From Lachnospiraceae bacterium (GTDB lineage Bacteria > Bacillota > Clostridia > Lachnospirales > Lachnospiraceae), in NCBI GenBank assembly GCA_017441295.1, contig JAFRYA010000003.1, positions 1 through 64,000 on the forward strand: a stretch of 64,000 nt of DNA, written 5' to 3'. Below are positions 26,230-33,812 of the stretch, one piece after another. The notes beneath the pieces were generated by a model. It was not told where the DNA came from. It was given only the letters and a program-made list of their open reading frames with translations, and searched no databases. The position numbers were made by a program, and so were the translations under genes. Position 1 is the stretch's first letter, and every line of letters begins with the position of its first letter.

Positions 26230-27338
26230 GATAACATCTCCTTAAACTCTACAGTTCTCTTCTCTGCTATTGACTTATAGCAGGCCTCTACGCAGGCAAT
26301 TGTCTTAATATTGTCCTTAGCTGAAATCTCAGGCTCCGCGTCATTATTAATAGCAATCATCAGCTGAGCCATCGTGCCTTCGAAAGCATCCGGGAACCAT
26401 ACCTTATCCCACTTCGGCTCGATCCACTGATTTGGATAATTCTTTGATGTGAATCTAAGTGTGCTTGGAACAGGATCAGGATAGTAAGGCCATCCGATTG
26501 TGCCTTCAGCCATGCCTTCAGTACCCTCAACTCTCCACTTGATGTAGATATCCTTCTCACATGGATCCTCAGGCCATGCCCATACGTCATCCAGGCTGGT
26601 TGCCAGCGGTCCGTTATCATAGTGGAATGTATACTGAGTGATGCCGTCAACATGCGGGAACTTGCTCCTCGGATCCGTCCTGCATACGCAGGTGACAGCA
26701 TCAGGGTCTCCGAACAGATATCTGAATGAATCTACATGATGGATGCCCATTCCGAAGATTTCCAGCTTGTCATACTCTACCAGGAATGTCTGCCAGTGAG
26801 GAATAGCGCGCATTTCAATAGTCGCAATAACGATGTCGCCCAGTTCCTTCATATCAAGCAGTTTCTTAAGAGCTCGCATTGACTGGTCGTAGCGCATGTT
26901 GGAGTTGACAGCTATCTTCTTGCCATATTTTTCGCCCAGCTCTGCAATCTCCCTGGCTCCTGCCAGATCCATTGCGATAGGCTTCTGGCATAAGATGCCT
27001 TTGATATTAGGATTCTTAACTGCCTCGCGTACGATTTCCGGCTGCTGATCAGGCGGATAGGCAATGTCCAGGATCTCAATATGCGGATCTTTAACTAATT
27101 CCTGCCAGGTATCAAATACAATTGGAATAGAATGCATCTGCGCAACTTCCTCGGCATGTGCCTTGGTCCTGGATGCGATGGCAACAGGATTGAAGCCGGC
27201 ATTACGGTAAGATACCAGATGGCAGTCTCTCATTATAAAGCCTGAGCCGACACATCCGATCCTGTAATCGTTTTTCACAGGTTTAGGAGGCAGAGTCGCC
27301 TCTTCAAGAATTTTTTTGATTGTTTCTACACTTTCCAT
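26226..27338 (-). CDS. Gfo/Idh/MocA family oxidoreductase
   Basis: ATG 27338 follows AGGAGAAGG directly and gives 370 residues; a TTG further out at 27362 runs through this site. The Rossmann part begins near residue 25 (IGCVGSGFIMRDCHLVSYRN), after a short helical N-terminus. CQKPIAMDL is the family Lys motif, and GMGIHHVDSFRYLFG carries the catalytic His region. The variant Gln instead of Glu before KP is notable. It lies between the deoC-like gene and a TIM-barrel epimerase, overlapping the latter by 4 bp. Substrate unknown, probably a sugar or glycoside. Confidence 0.86.
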   Translation of the reverse strand: MESVETIKKILEEATLPPKPVKNDYRIGCVGSGFIMRDCHLVSYRNAGFNPVAIASRTKAHAEEVAQMHSIPIVFDTWQELVKDPHIEILDIAYPPDQQPEIVREAVKNPNIKGILCQKPIAMDLAGAREIAELGEKYGKKIAVNSNMRYDQSMRALKKLLDMKELGDIVIATIEMRAIPHWQTFLVEYDKLEIFGMGIHHVDSFRYLFGDPDAVTCVCRTDPRSKFPHVDGITQYTFHYDNGPLATSLDDVWAWPEDPCEKDIYIKWRVEGTEGMAEGTIGWPYYPDPVPSTLRFTSKNYPNQWIEPKWDKVWFPDAFEGTMAQLMIAINNDAEPEISAKDNIKTIACVEACYKSIAEKRTVEFKEMLS

Positions 27339-27362
27339 AATCCTTCTCCTAAAAAACCCCAA

Positions 27363-28103
27363 TTATTTTTCAGTTTCGAATTTTGTATCTTCAGTGATCT
27401 CAGGAAGAACCAGTGTGCCTTCCTTCTCTCTCTTGATGGCTTCTTCCATGATGGTTCTGGTTCTGGTGCAGCCGAATCTGGAGCCGCCGACAGCCTTAAC
27501 GATAAGTGCTGCGTCCAGTGTTCTGACTCCGCCTGCTGCCTTGACCTGCATACGCTCAGGAGTATTTGCTCTCATGAGCTTAAGGTCATGGACTGTAGCT
27601 CCGCTCGGAGCATATCCGGTAGCTGTCTTGGTAAAATCAGCGCCTACTCTGGTGCAGATCTCGCAGAGCTTGATCTTCTGCTCATCATTCAGGTAAGCAT
27701 TCTCGAAAATAACTTTAACCTTGGCGCCCTTTGCATGAGCTGCATCAACAACTGCCTTAAGGTCAGCCTCAACCAGGTCATACTGTCCGGACAGTGTCCA
27801 GCCAATATTCTGTACAACGTCAACCTCTACGCAGCCCTGTTCTATAGCCTTTAATGTCTCATAAACCTTGGTCTCTGTCAGGTGGTCTCCATGAGGGAAT
27901 CCGATGACAGTAGTAACCAGGGTGTCAGTTCCGTCAAGAATAGATTTTGCCAGTTCTACGTCACATGGACGTACGCATACGCTGACAACGTTAAACTCTT
28001 TGGCCAGATTGCAGCCATCGATTACTTCCTGTGTTGTAAAGGTAGGATTCAGCAATGACAGATCGATCATCATCGCTATGTCTCTAGATGTTACTTTCTC
28101 CAT
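27363..28103 (-). CDS. DeoC-family aldolase (deoxyribose-phosphate aldolase-like)
   Basis: ATG 28103 is preceded by AAAGGGG; the extended frame to 28166 has no such site. The 246-residue TIM barrel matches DeoC: VSVCVRPCDVELAK near residue 45, VVQNIGW (conserved Asn-x-Gly), and DFTKTATGYAPSGAT with the Schiff-base Lys, then VKAAGGVRTLDAAL. Classic DeoC cleaves 2-deoxyribose-5-phosphate. Here the gene leads a sugar oxidoreductase operon rather than a nucleoside operon, so it may work on another sugar phosphate. A good promoter lies about 65 bp upstream, divergent from the operon at 28.3 kb. Confidence 0.86.
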   Translation of the reverse strand: MEKVTSRDIAMMIDLSLLNPTFTTQEVIDGCNLAKEFNVVSVCVRPCDVELAKSILDGTDTLVTTVIGFPHGDHLTETKVYETLKAIEQGCVEVDVVQNIGWTLSGQYDLVEADLKAVVDAAHAKGAKVKVIFENAYLNDEQKIKLCEICTRVGADFTKTATGYAPSGATVHDLKLMRANTPERMQVKAAGGVRTLDAALIVKAVGGSRFGCTRTRTIMEEAIKREKEGTLVLPEITEDTKFETEK

Positions 28104-28164
28104 TATTTTCCCCTTTCGATTTATAAAAAAGTACATATTACCCCAATATGCATTATTTGAAATC

Positions 28165-28193
28165 ATTGTACACCAACAGTGTTATTTATTCAA
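28165..28193 (-). promoter_or_regulatory. Sigma-A promoter of the nine-gene deoC-like operon
   Basis: On the minus strand TTGAAT (28188-28193) and TACAAT (28165-28170) are 17 bp apart, 62 bp before ATG 28103. It is divergent from the plus-strand promoter at 28250-28278, with only about 55 bp between the two -35 boxes, so one regulator could control both operons. Confidence 0.7.
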
Positions 28194-28249
28194 TTTTTAT
28201 TGTGTAAATTATATATGTATGATTTGTTATCTTTTACCTTGTTTTTAAA

Positions 28250-28278
28250 TTGAAATAACAGAACGACTAATATATACT
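28250..28278 (+). promoter_or_regulatory. Sigma-A promoter of the Gfo/Idh-epimerase operon
   Basis: TTGAAA (28250-28255) and TATACT (28273-28278) are separated by 17 bp, about 40 bp upstream of ATG 28318. Confidence 0.72.
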
Positions 28279-28317
28279 AAAGGTAACAACAATAAATATA
28301 TTGGGGGTATTTTTATC

Positions 28318-29466
28318 ATGAAAAAATTCAGGGCATGTGTAGTAGGTGTAGGCTTTATCGGCGCCGTTCACGTTGAGCAGCTCCGCCGCCTTGGAAATGT
28401 TGAGGTTGTGGCCATAGCAGATCCGGCAGGCGCGGAAGAGAAAGCTGCTGCTCTGTGCGTTCCTAAAGCTTATTCAGATTACAGAGAAATGATCGATACA
28501 GAAAAGCCTGATACAGTTCACATCTGTGTTCCTAACAACCTGCATTACGAGGTTGCTATGTACGCGATGGAGCGCGGTATCAGTCCTATCTGCGAGAAAC
28601 CATTCAGCAAAACTCTTGAAGAAGCAAGAGCTTTGGTAGCATATGCTAAAGAGCACAAGATCGTAACAGGCTTCAACTTCAACTGCCGTTACTATCCGCA
28701 GGCTATGCAGATGCGCAAGATGGTTGAAAAGGGTGACGTTGGCGATATCTTCAGCGTTCACGGCGGATATCTTCAGGACTGGCTGTTCCTGGATACCGAC
28801 TACAGCTGGAGACTGGAGCCTGAACAGTCAGGCGCTTCCAGAGCATTCGCTGACATCGGCTCACACTGGACAGACCTGGCAGAGACCGTTATCGGCTCCA
28901 AGGCTGTCGAAGTATTCGCTGACTTTGAAACATTCCATAAGACACGTAAGAAACCTCTTAAACCGATCGCTACATACTCAGGCATGGCTCTCCGTCCTGA
29001 GGATTACCAGGAAGTTCCGATCGAGACTGAGGACTACTGCACCGTTCTTTTCAAATTCGCTAACGGCGCTCATGGATGCTGCAATATCCATCAGGCATTC
29101 GCAGGCAGAAAGAATCAGATGCTCCTCGACGTAGCAGGCAGCAAATGCTCACTCCACTGGGACAGCGAAGATTCCAACGAACTGTGGATCGGCCACAGAG
29201 AGAGATTCAACGAGCGCGCTCCTAAAGATCCTTCTATCCTCTATCCGGAGACAGGTGCTATCATCAGCTATCCTGGCGGACATGTAGAGGGCTTCCCTGA
29301 CACATTCAAGCAGAACTTCAAATGCATTTACAAGGCTATTGAAGAAGGCAACACTGAAGGCGGCGAATTCGCTAACTTCGAGGACGGCCTCAGAGAGATG
29401 CTTGTATGCGAAGCAGTTGTACGTTCAGCTAAGGAAGGCCGCTGGGTTAAGATCGATGAGATCTGA
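28318..29466 (+). CDS. Gfo/Idh/MocA family oxidoreductase
   Basis: The 382-residue protein begins with VVGVGFIGAVHVEQL (dinucleotide fold) and has CEKPFSKTLEEA (family Lys, about residue 100). GASRAFADIGSHWTDLAE (His-bearing helix, about 185) follows. It is the first gene of a plus-strand operon divergent from the deoC-like operon, and is followed 11 bp later by a TIM-barrel epimerase. A weak GGGGG box precedes the start. It is the third member of its family in 10 kb; the set suggests redox steps on a sugar or glycoside, perhaps oxidation at C3. Confidence 0.88.
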   Translation: MKKFRACVVGVGFIGAVHVEQLRRLGNVEVVAIADPAGAEEKAAALCVPKAYSDYREMIDTEKPDTVHICVPNNLHYEVAMYAMERGISPICEKPFSKTLEEARALVAYAKEHKIVTGFNFNCRYYPQAMQMRKMVEKGDVGDIFSVHGGYLQDWLFLDTDYSWRLEPEQSGASRAFADIGSHWTDLAETVIGSKAVEVFADFETFHKTRKKPLKPIATYSGMALRPEDYQEVPIETEDYCTVLFKFANGAHGCCNIHQAFAGRKNQMLLDVAGSKCSLHWDSEDSNELWIGHRERFNERAPKDPSILYPETGAIISYPGGHVEGFPDTFKQNFKCIYKAIEEGNTEGGEFANFEDGLREMLVCEAVVRSAKEGRWVKIDEI

Positions 29467-29477
29467 TTGGAGGAGTT

Positions 29478-30326
29478 ATGTTTAAGATTGGAACACTGGC
29501 CGACTGGTTCGGCGTTGGAATAATCGAGGGCATAAAAGAGTCTGCCAAGTGCGGTGCCACCGGAGTACAGCTCTATGCGGCTGATTCTTTCGATCCGCGT
29601 ACCGCTGATAAAGCGCTGATCGAAGAAGTTAAAAGCACTGCTGCAGAATATGGACAGAAGATCACTGCCCTTTGCTGCGAGCTGGGCGGATATGGTCTGG
29701 AAAGAGCCGCAGATAATCCTGATAAAATCGCATACCTTAAGGAATGCGGCAGGATGGCAGCTTACCTGGACTGCCCTGTCCTGACAACACATTTAGGTGT
29801 TGTCCCTAAGAACAAACTCGATCCGACTTATAATGTATTGCTTCAGGCATGCAGGGAGATTGGTTCGTTCCTCGCACCTATCGGAGTAACCCTCGCCATC
29901 GAGACCGGTCCTGAAGACGCAGCCACTCTGCGTGCCTTCATAGATGATTGCGGAGAAGGCGTTGGAGTTAATTATGATCCTGCCAACCTGGTAATGATCG
30001 GCAGATATGACGAAGTTGAGTCCGTACGCATTTTAAGTGATAAAATCGTGCACACACATGCTAAAGATGGCATCAATATTACCCCTTTTGATTCGGGAGA
30101 TTTTTATCACAAATTTGCTGAGGGCGGCCTGGAATGGATGGCTACTTCAAATATCTGCGCTGAGACTCCTCTCGGTCAGGGCAGCGTCCGCTGGCCGGAA
30201 TACCTGAAGGCTCTTCAGGAGATCGGTTATGACGGATACCTGACAATCGAGCACGAGGTTCAGGACAAGGCTGATGAAATCCGCGAAGCTGTGGATTTCC
30301 TTAAAAAACAAATGGAGGTACTTTGA
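29478..30326 (+). CDS. Sugar phosphate isomerase/epimerase family TIM-barrel protein
   Basis: A 282-residue xylose-isomerase-like barrel (PF01261). Likely metal ligands are in AIETGPEDA (Glu), VNYDPANLVM (Asp), VHTHAKDGI (His) and LTIEHEV (Glu), the standard pattern of the family. A GGAGG box lies just before ATG 29478. It sits between the Gfo/Idh gene (11 bp) and a second barrel gene, whose start follows its stop by 2 bp. The reaction could be epimerisation, isomerisation, or cleavage of a keto-glycoside. Confidence 0.84.
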   Translation: MFKIGTLADWFGVGIIEGIKESAKCGATGVQLYAADSFDPRTADKALIEEVKSTAAEYGQKITALCCELGGYGLERAADNPDKIAYLKECGRMAAYLDCPVLTTHLGVVPKNKLDPTYNVLLQACREIGSFLAPIGVTLAIETGPEDAATLRAFIDDCGEGVGVNYDPANLVMIGRYDEVESVRILSDKIVHTHAKDGINITPFDSGDFYHKFAEGGLEWMATSNICAETPLGQGSVRWPEYLKALQEIGYDGYLTIEHEVQDKADEIREAVDFLKKQMEVL

Positions 30327-30328
30327 TT

Positions 30329-31243
30329 ATGATGACATTTGGTTTACATTCCGCGATCCTTCAGGATCTGACCTTTGAAGAGGTTGTGGATTATTCTGCA
30401 AAGGTAGGATTCAAAAGTCTGGAAGTATGCTGCTGGCCGGTTGGCAAGGCCATCCGCCGCTACGCAGGCATCACCCATATTGATATAAATAATGCCGATG
30501 AAGAAAAGCTCCTCTACTACAAGAAATATGCTGAAGATAAAGGAATTAAGATTGCAACCCTCGGCTACTACCCTAACCCGCTTGATCCTGACAAAGAAGC
30601 ATCAGACGTTGCTGTAAAGCATATTTACAAGCTTATTGACGCGTCAGCTGCCATGGGTGTCAATATGATCACCACATTCATCGGCAGGGACAAGAACAAG
30701 ACCATCGAAGAAAACTATGATATCTTCGAGGAAGTCTGGACTCCTATCATCAAATACGCTGAGGAGAAGAAGGTTAAAGTAGCTATCGAAAACTGCCCAA
30801 TGCTCTACACCGTAAACGAGTGGCCGGGCGGCAACAACATGGCATGCAATCCTCACAACTGGAGAGAAATGTTCAAGAGGATCCCGAGCGATTACTTCGG
30901 ACTCTGCTACGATCCATCACATCCGTATCTCCAGAGAGCCGACTTTATCAAGCCGGTTTATGATTTTGCTGATAAGATCTTCCATGTTCATTTCAAAGAC
31001 ATCAAGATCTATCCTGACAAACTCTATGAATATGGCGCATTCGCTTATCCGACACTTTGGCATTCACCGAAGATCCCCGGAATGGGTGATATTGATTTCG
31101 GCGCTCTTATCTCCGCTCTCAATGACATCCACTTTGAAGGCTCAGGCGTAATCGAAGTCGAAGATAAAGCATTCGAGAGCAATCTCGACGATATCAAGAA
31201 ATCTGTTGAACAGAGCTACAGATATCTGCGTCAGTTTATCTAA
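30329..31243 (+). CDS. Sugar phosphate isomerase/epimerase family TIM-barrel protein
   Basis: I use ATG 30329, with GGAGG 10 bp upstream; a second ATG follows at once at 30332. The 304-residue barrel has the ligand pattern VAIENCPM (Glu), LCYDPSHPYL (Asp), FHVHFKDIK (His) and VIEVEDKA (Glu). It is only distantly like the preceding barrel enzyme, so the two probably catalyse different steps or form a hetero-oligomer. The C-terminal part contains YAYPTLWHSPKIPGMGDID-like text, as in inosose-type isomerases. The gene is followed by a GC-rich hairpin and then the NahK-like gene. Confidence 0.84.
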   Translation: MMTFGLHSAILQDLTFEEVVDYSAKVGFKSLEVCCWPVGKAIRRYAGITHIDINNADEEKLLYYKKYAEDKGIKIATLGYYPNPLDPDKEASDVAVKHIYKLIDASAAMGVNMITTFIGRDKNKTIEENYDIFEEVWTPIIKYAEEKKVKVAIENCPMLYTVNEWPGGNNMACNPHNWREMFKRIPSDYFGLCYDPSHPYLQRADFIKPVYDFADKIFHVHFKDIKIYPDKLYEYGAFAYPTLWHSPKIPGMGDIDFGALISALNDIHFEGSGVIEVEDKAFESNLDDIKKSVEQSYRYLRQFI

Positions 31244-31256
31244 AAACTAATTGATC

Positions 31257-31287
31257 AGGTCCCGGAGGCCAGCAGCCTTCGGGACCT
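31257..31287 (+). terminator. GC-rich hairpin between epimerase and NahK-like genes
   Basis: A 12-bp stem with one G-T pair (31257-31268 with 31276-31287) follows the epimerase stop by 13 bp. Only TAAATT follows, so termination would be partial at best. It may lower expression of the kinase gene or protect the upstream message. Confidence 0.4.
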
Positions 31288-31315
31288 TAAATTATGAAAC
31301 AGAAAGGGCAAGTCC

Positions 31316-32398
31316 ATGCACGACTCTCTTAAAGCAATAGGCGAGAAATTCAATCTTCCCGGCACATTCTACGCCTGCGAGACCATCACCAACGGAAACG
31401 TTAATTCCACATATAAAGTAACCTATCTGGACAAAGGCGAGCCGGTCTCCTATATTTTCCAGCGCATCAATACATATGCTTTCCACAAGCCGGAAGAAAT
31501 AATGATGAACATTGACCGGGTGTCAAACCACATCCATGAGCATTTCCCGGATGAGCAGACCCTGGTTTTCTATAATACAGACGAAGGCCACAACTACTGC
31601 TACGACAGCAGCGGCGATTTCTGGAGAGTCATGAACTACGTTGACTCCATCACATTTAATGCCACCGATGACACCGCAGTCATAGAGTCCGTAGGCCAGG
31701 CTTTCGGACATTTCACAATGCAGCTGTCAGGCTTCGATGGCAACCTGCTCTACGAGACGATTCCGAATTTTCATAACACGGCAGCCCGTCTGGACAAGCT
31801 CTTCGCAGACGCAGCCGAAGATCCCAAGAGGCGCCGCAGCAAAGTTCAGGCAGAGCTGGATTATATCAGCTCCGTCAAAGACCTGGCATCCGATCTCAGC
31901 ATCAGATTCAACAACAAAGACCTGCCTGTCCGCGTAACCCACAATGATACGAAATGCAACAACGTGCTCTTCGACCGCGTGACCAAAAAGCCGCTGGTCG
32001 TCATTGACTATGACACGATCATGCCGGGCATGGCCATCTATGACTTCGGCGATGCAGTCCGCTTTATCGCCAACACAGCAGACGAAGACGAGCCCGACAT
32101 TTCGAAAGTAAGCTTTGATATTGATAAATACCGTGCTTTCTGCAAAGGCTATATCCGCGAAGTGCGCGATTCCATCACGCAGGAAGAGCTGGACAGCATG
32201 GGCCTGGCGACATTCTCTATTACCATCGAGCTGGCCTCACGTTTCCTGGACGACTACCTGCTCGGAGATGAATATTTCAAGATCAACTATCCGGAACACA
32301 ACCTGGTACGCACCAGATGCCAGCTGGCCCTGGCCAAGGATATCTGGAGTAAAATGGTGCAGCTGAATGCGATAGTTAAAGAAGTTGCGGAACAATAA
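31316..32398 (+). CDS. nahK: N-acetylhexosamine 1-kinase-like phosphotransferase (NahK family)
   Basis: The 360-residue protein matches the bifidobacterial N-acetylhexosamine 1-kinase in length and text as I remember it. It shows VRVTHNDTKCNNVLFD (catalytic Asp of the APH fold, about residue 205), VIDYDTIMPGMAIYDFGD (metal Asp) and YPEHNLVRTR near the end. NahK makes GlcNAc-1-phosphate or GalNAc-1-phosphate from the free sugar. No lacto-N-biose phosphorylase or uridylyltransferase is in the window, so the pathway link is open. GGGCAAGTCC is a modest ribosome site before ATG 31316. A strong bidirectional terminator follows. Confidence 0.83.
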   Translation: MHDSLKAIGEKFNLPGTFYACETITNGNVNSTYKVTYLDKGEPVSYIFQRINTYAFHKPEEIMMNIDRVSNHIHEHFPDEQTLVFYNTDEGHNYCYDSSGDFWRVMNYVDSITFNATDDTAVIESVGQAFGHFTMQLSGFDGNLLYETIPNFHNTAARLDKLFADAAEDPKRRRSKVQAELDYISSVKDLASDLSIRFNNKDLPVRVTHNDTKCNNVLFDRVTKKPLVVIDYDTIMPGMAIYDFGDAVRFIANTADEDEPDISKVSFDIDKYRAFCKGYIREVRDSITQEELDSMGLATFSITIELASRFLDDYLLGDEYFKINYPEHNLVRTRCQLALAKDIWSKMVQLNAIVKEVAEQ

Positions 32399-32430
32399 AA
32401 AGGACCTGCCTTGCGGCAGGTCTTTTATTT
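32396..32430. terminator. Bidirectional terminator between nahK-like and asnA
   Basis: An 8-bp stem (GACCTGCC at 32403-32410 with GGCAGGTC at 32415-32422) has a TTGC loop. It is followed by TTTTATTT on the plus strand and by TTTTTATT on the minus strand, serving the two converging genes. Confidence 0.88.
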
Positions 32431-33436
32431 AGAATAAAACAATATTATTTTTTGAGCACTCTTCTCTCATGTCGTCCGGCCAGATGGATGCCTGGACTTC
32501 TCCGATATGCGCTCTGCCCAGCAGCAGCATGCAAAGTCTGGACTGGCCAATGCCGCCTCCGATAGTATAAGGCAGCTCTCCCTTTAAGACTTTCTGGTGG
32601 AATGGAAGCTGCTCTTTCTCCAACTTGCCGGCTTTCTCCAGCTGAGAGTGCATACTCTCCTCTGAAACCCTGATGCCCATCGATGAAATCTCGAGAGCCA
32701 TCTGCAGAGGCTCAAACCAGAACAGGATGTCGCCGTTTAACTGCCAGTCATCGTAGTCAGGCGCTCTGCCGTCATGCGGCTGGCCATCACCTAATTTGTC
32801 ACCGATCCTCTTAATGAAGACTGCGCCGTACTGCCTGCAAATTTCATTTTCTCTCTCTTTGGCAGTCATATCAGGATACATCTGTCTGAGTTCCTCGGAA
32901 TCGATGAAATGTATTTCGTCCGGCAGATGGTAAACGGCCTGCGGATACTTATACCAGACCTCATGCTCCATGTGCTTGATAACCTTGAAAATGATTCTGA
33001 CCGTGTCCTCCAGGAAAGCGTCGTTGCGGTCTTCCTTGGTTATGACCTTCTCCCAGTCCCACTGGTCTACATAGACACTGTGCAGGTTGTCAAGTTCCTC
33101 ATCCCTACGGATGGCGTTCATGTTCGTGTAGAGGCCTTCGCCCGGCACAAAGCCGTATTTGCCAAGGGCCATTCTCTTCCATTTAGCTAGAGACTGAACA
33201 ATCTCCAGTTCGTCTCCGGGGATGTCCAGGATATCAAACGACACCTTGCGCTCTACTCCATTCAGATCGTCGTTTAAGCCGGAATTCTTCTCAACAAACA
33301 GAGGCGCTGAAATACGCACCAGATTCATCTCCCTGCCAAATTCCTTCTGGAATGTGTCACGGATGTATTTGATTGCTTCCTGTGTATCCCTGAGCGTGAG
33401 CTTGGGATCGTAGTTTTCCGGAATAAACAGCTTCAT
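32429..33436 (-). CDS. asnA: Aspartate--ammonia ligase (asparagine synthetase A)
   Basis: The 335-residue product has the normal AsnA length and class-II tRNA-synthetase-like fold. Recognisable stretches are [36 protein letters not shown] and the C-terminal [15 protein letters not shown]. It makes asparagine from aspartate, ammonia and ATP in the cytoplasm. It is a single-gene unit with its own promoter at 33474-33502 and converges on the nahK-like gene over a shared terminator. AAAGGATGG is the ribosome site. Nothing unusual is seen. Confidence 0.95.
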   Translation of the reverse strand: MKLFIPENYDPKLTLRDTQEAIKYIRDTFQKEFGREMNLVRISAPLFVEKNSGLNDDLNGVERKVSFDILDIPGDELEIVQSLAKWKRMALGKYGFVPGEGLYTNMNAIRRDEELDNLHSVYVDQWDWEKVITKEDRNDAFLEDTVRIIFKVIKHMEHEVWYKYPQAVYHLPDEIHFIDSEELRQMYPDMTAKERENEICRQYGAVFIKRIGDKLGDGQPHDGRAPDYDDWQLNGDILFWFEPLQMALEISSMGIRVSEESMHSQLEKAGKLEKEQLPFHQKVLKGELPYTIGGGIGQSRLCMLLLGRAHIGEVQASIWPDDMREECSKNNIVLF

Positions 33437-33473
33437 TAAACGGCCATCCTTTCGTTTTTACTAATAAAACAAA

Positions 33474-33502
33474 ATTTTAACATCATTAATAGTGATTATC
33501 AA
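33474..33502 (-). promoter_or_regulatory. Sigma-A promoter of asnA
   Basis: On the minus strand TTGATA (33497-33502) and TAAAAT (33474-33479) are 17 bp apart, about 40 bp from ATG 33436. It is back-to-back with the tRNA promoter. Confidence 0.72.
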
Positions 33503-33524
33503 TAAAATTTTCCTCAAAAAAATG

Positions 33525-33552
33525 TTGTATTTTTCAAATCATGTGATATAAT
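33525..33552 (+). promoter_or_regulatory. Promoter of tRNA-Leu
   Basis: TTGTAT (33525-33530) and a perfect TATAAT (33547-33552) are 16 bp apart, about 30 bp before the tRNA. Confidence 0.7.
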
Positions 33553-33580
33553 ACTGCTTGCGACTGTTTTCAGACGCCAT

Positions 33581-33664
33581 GCGGAGGTGTCGGAACTGGC
33601 AGACGAGCTAGACTAAGGATCTAGTGGCAGTAATGCCGTGTGGGTTCAAGTCCCATCCTCCGCA
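33581..33664 (+). tRNA. tRNA-Leu (anticodon AAG)
   Basis: The 84-nt gene has a long variable arm as in class II tRNAs. The acceptor stem is GCGGAGG (33581-33587) with CCTCCGC (33657-33663) and discriminator A at 33664. The anticodon stem CTAGA/TCTAG encloses loop C-T-AAG-G-A, so the anticodon is AAG. The T arm contains GGGTTCAAGTCCC. CCA is not encoded. A leucine tRNA with A34 is unusual for bacteria, which mostly use GAG, CAG, TAG, CAA or TAA; A34 would need conversion to inosine by TadA to read CUC and CUA. Leu identity is supported by the discriminator A and the long variable arm. Confidence 0.93.
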
Positions 33665-33675
33665 TAACAACGAAA

Positions 33676-33700
33676 GAAGGTGCCTGTGGCACCTTTTTTT
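33676..33700 (+). terminator. Terminator of tRNA-Leu
   Basis: AAGGTGCC-TGT-GGCACCTT followed by a T run lies 12 bp after the tRNA. Confidence 0.9.
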
Positions 33701-33716
33701 GTTGTTCATAAATTCA

Positions 33717-33734
33717 GGAGATGGGACTTGAGCC
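33717..33734 (-). repeat. Inverted partial copy of the tRNA 3' end
   Basis: GGAGATGGGACTTGAGCC on the plus strand matches the reverse complement of the tRNA-Leu T arm and acceptor (33643-33660) with one missing base and one change. It lies 53 bp after the tRNA, in opposite orientation. It may be a relic of a tRNA fragment or of an integration event. Confidence 0.5.
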
Positions 33735-33812
33735 GATATCCGTGCTAATTGCTTCCAAACACCATATTTTTATCGATAACTATCTAAAAACATGCCGTTT
33801 GGGGGCAATTTC

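Noticed and set aside
31257..31287. Strong intrinsic terminator between the epimerase and the NahK-like gene.
   Set aside because: The stem is strong, but there is no T tract, so full termination is unlikely; kept only as a low-confidence hairpin.
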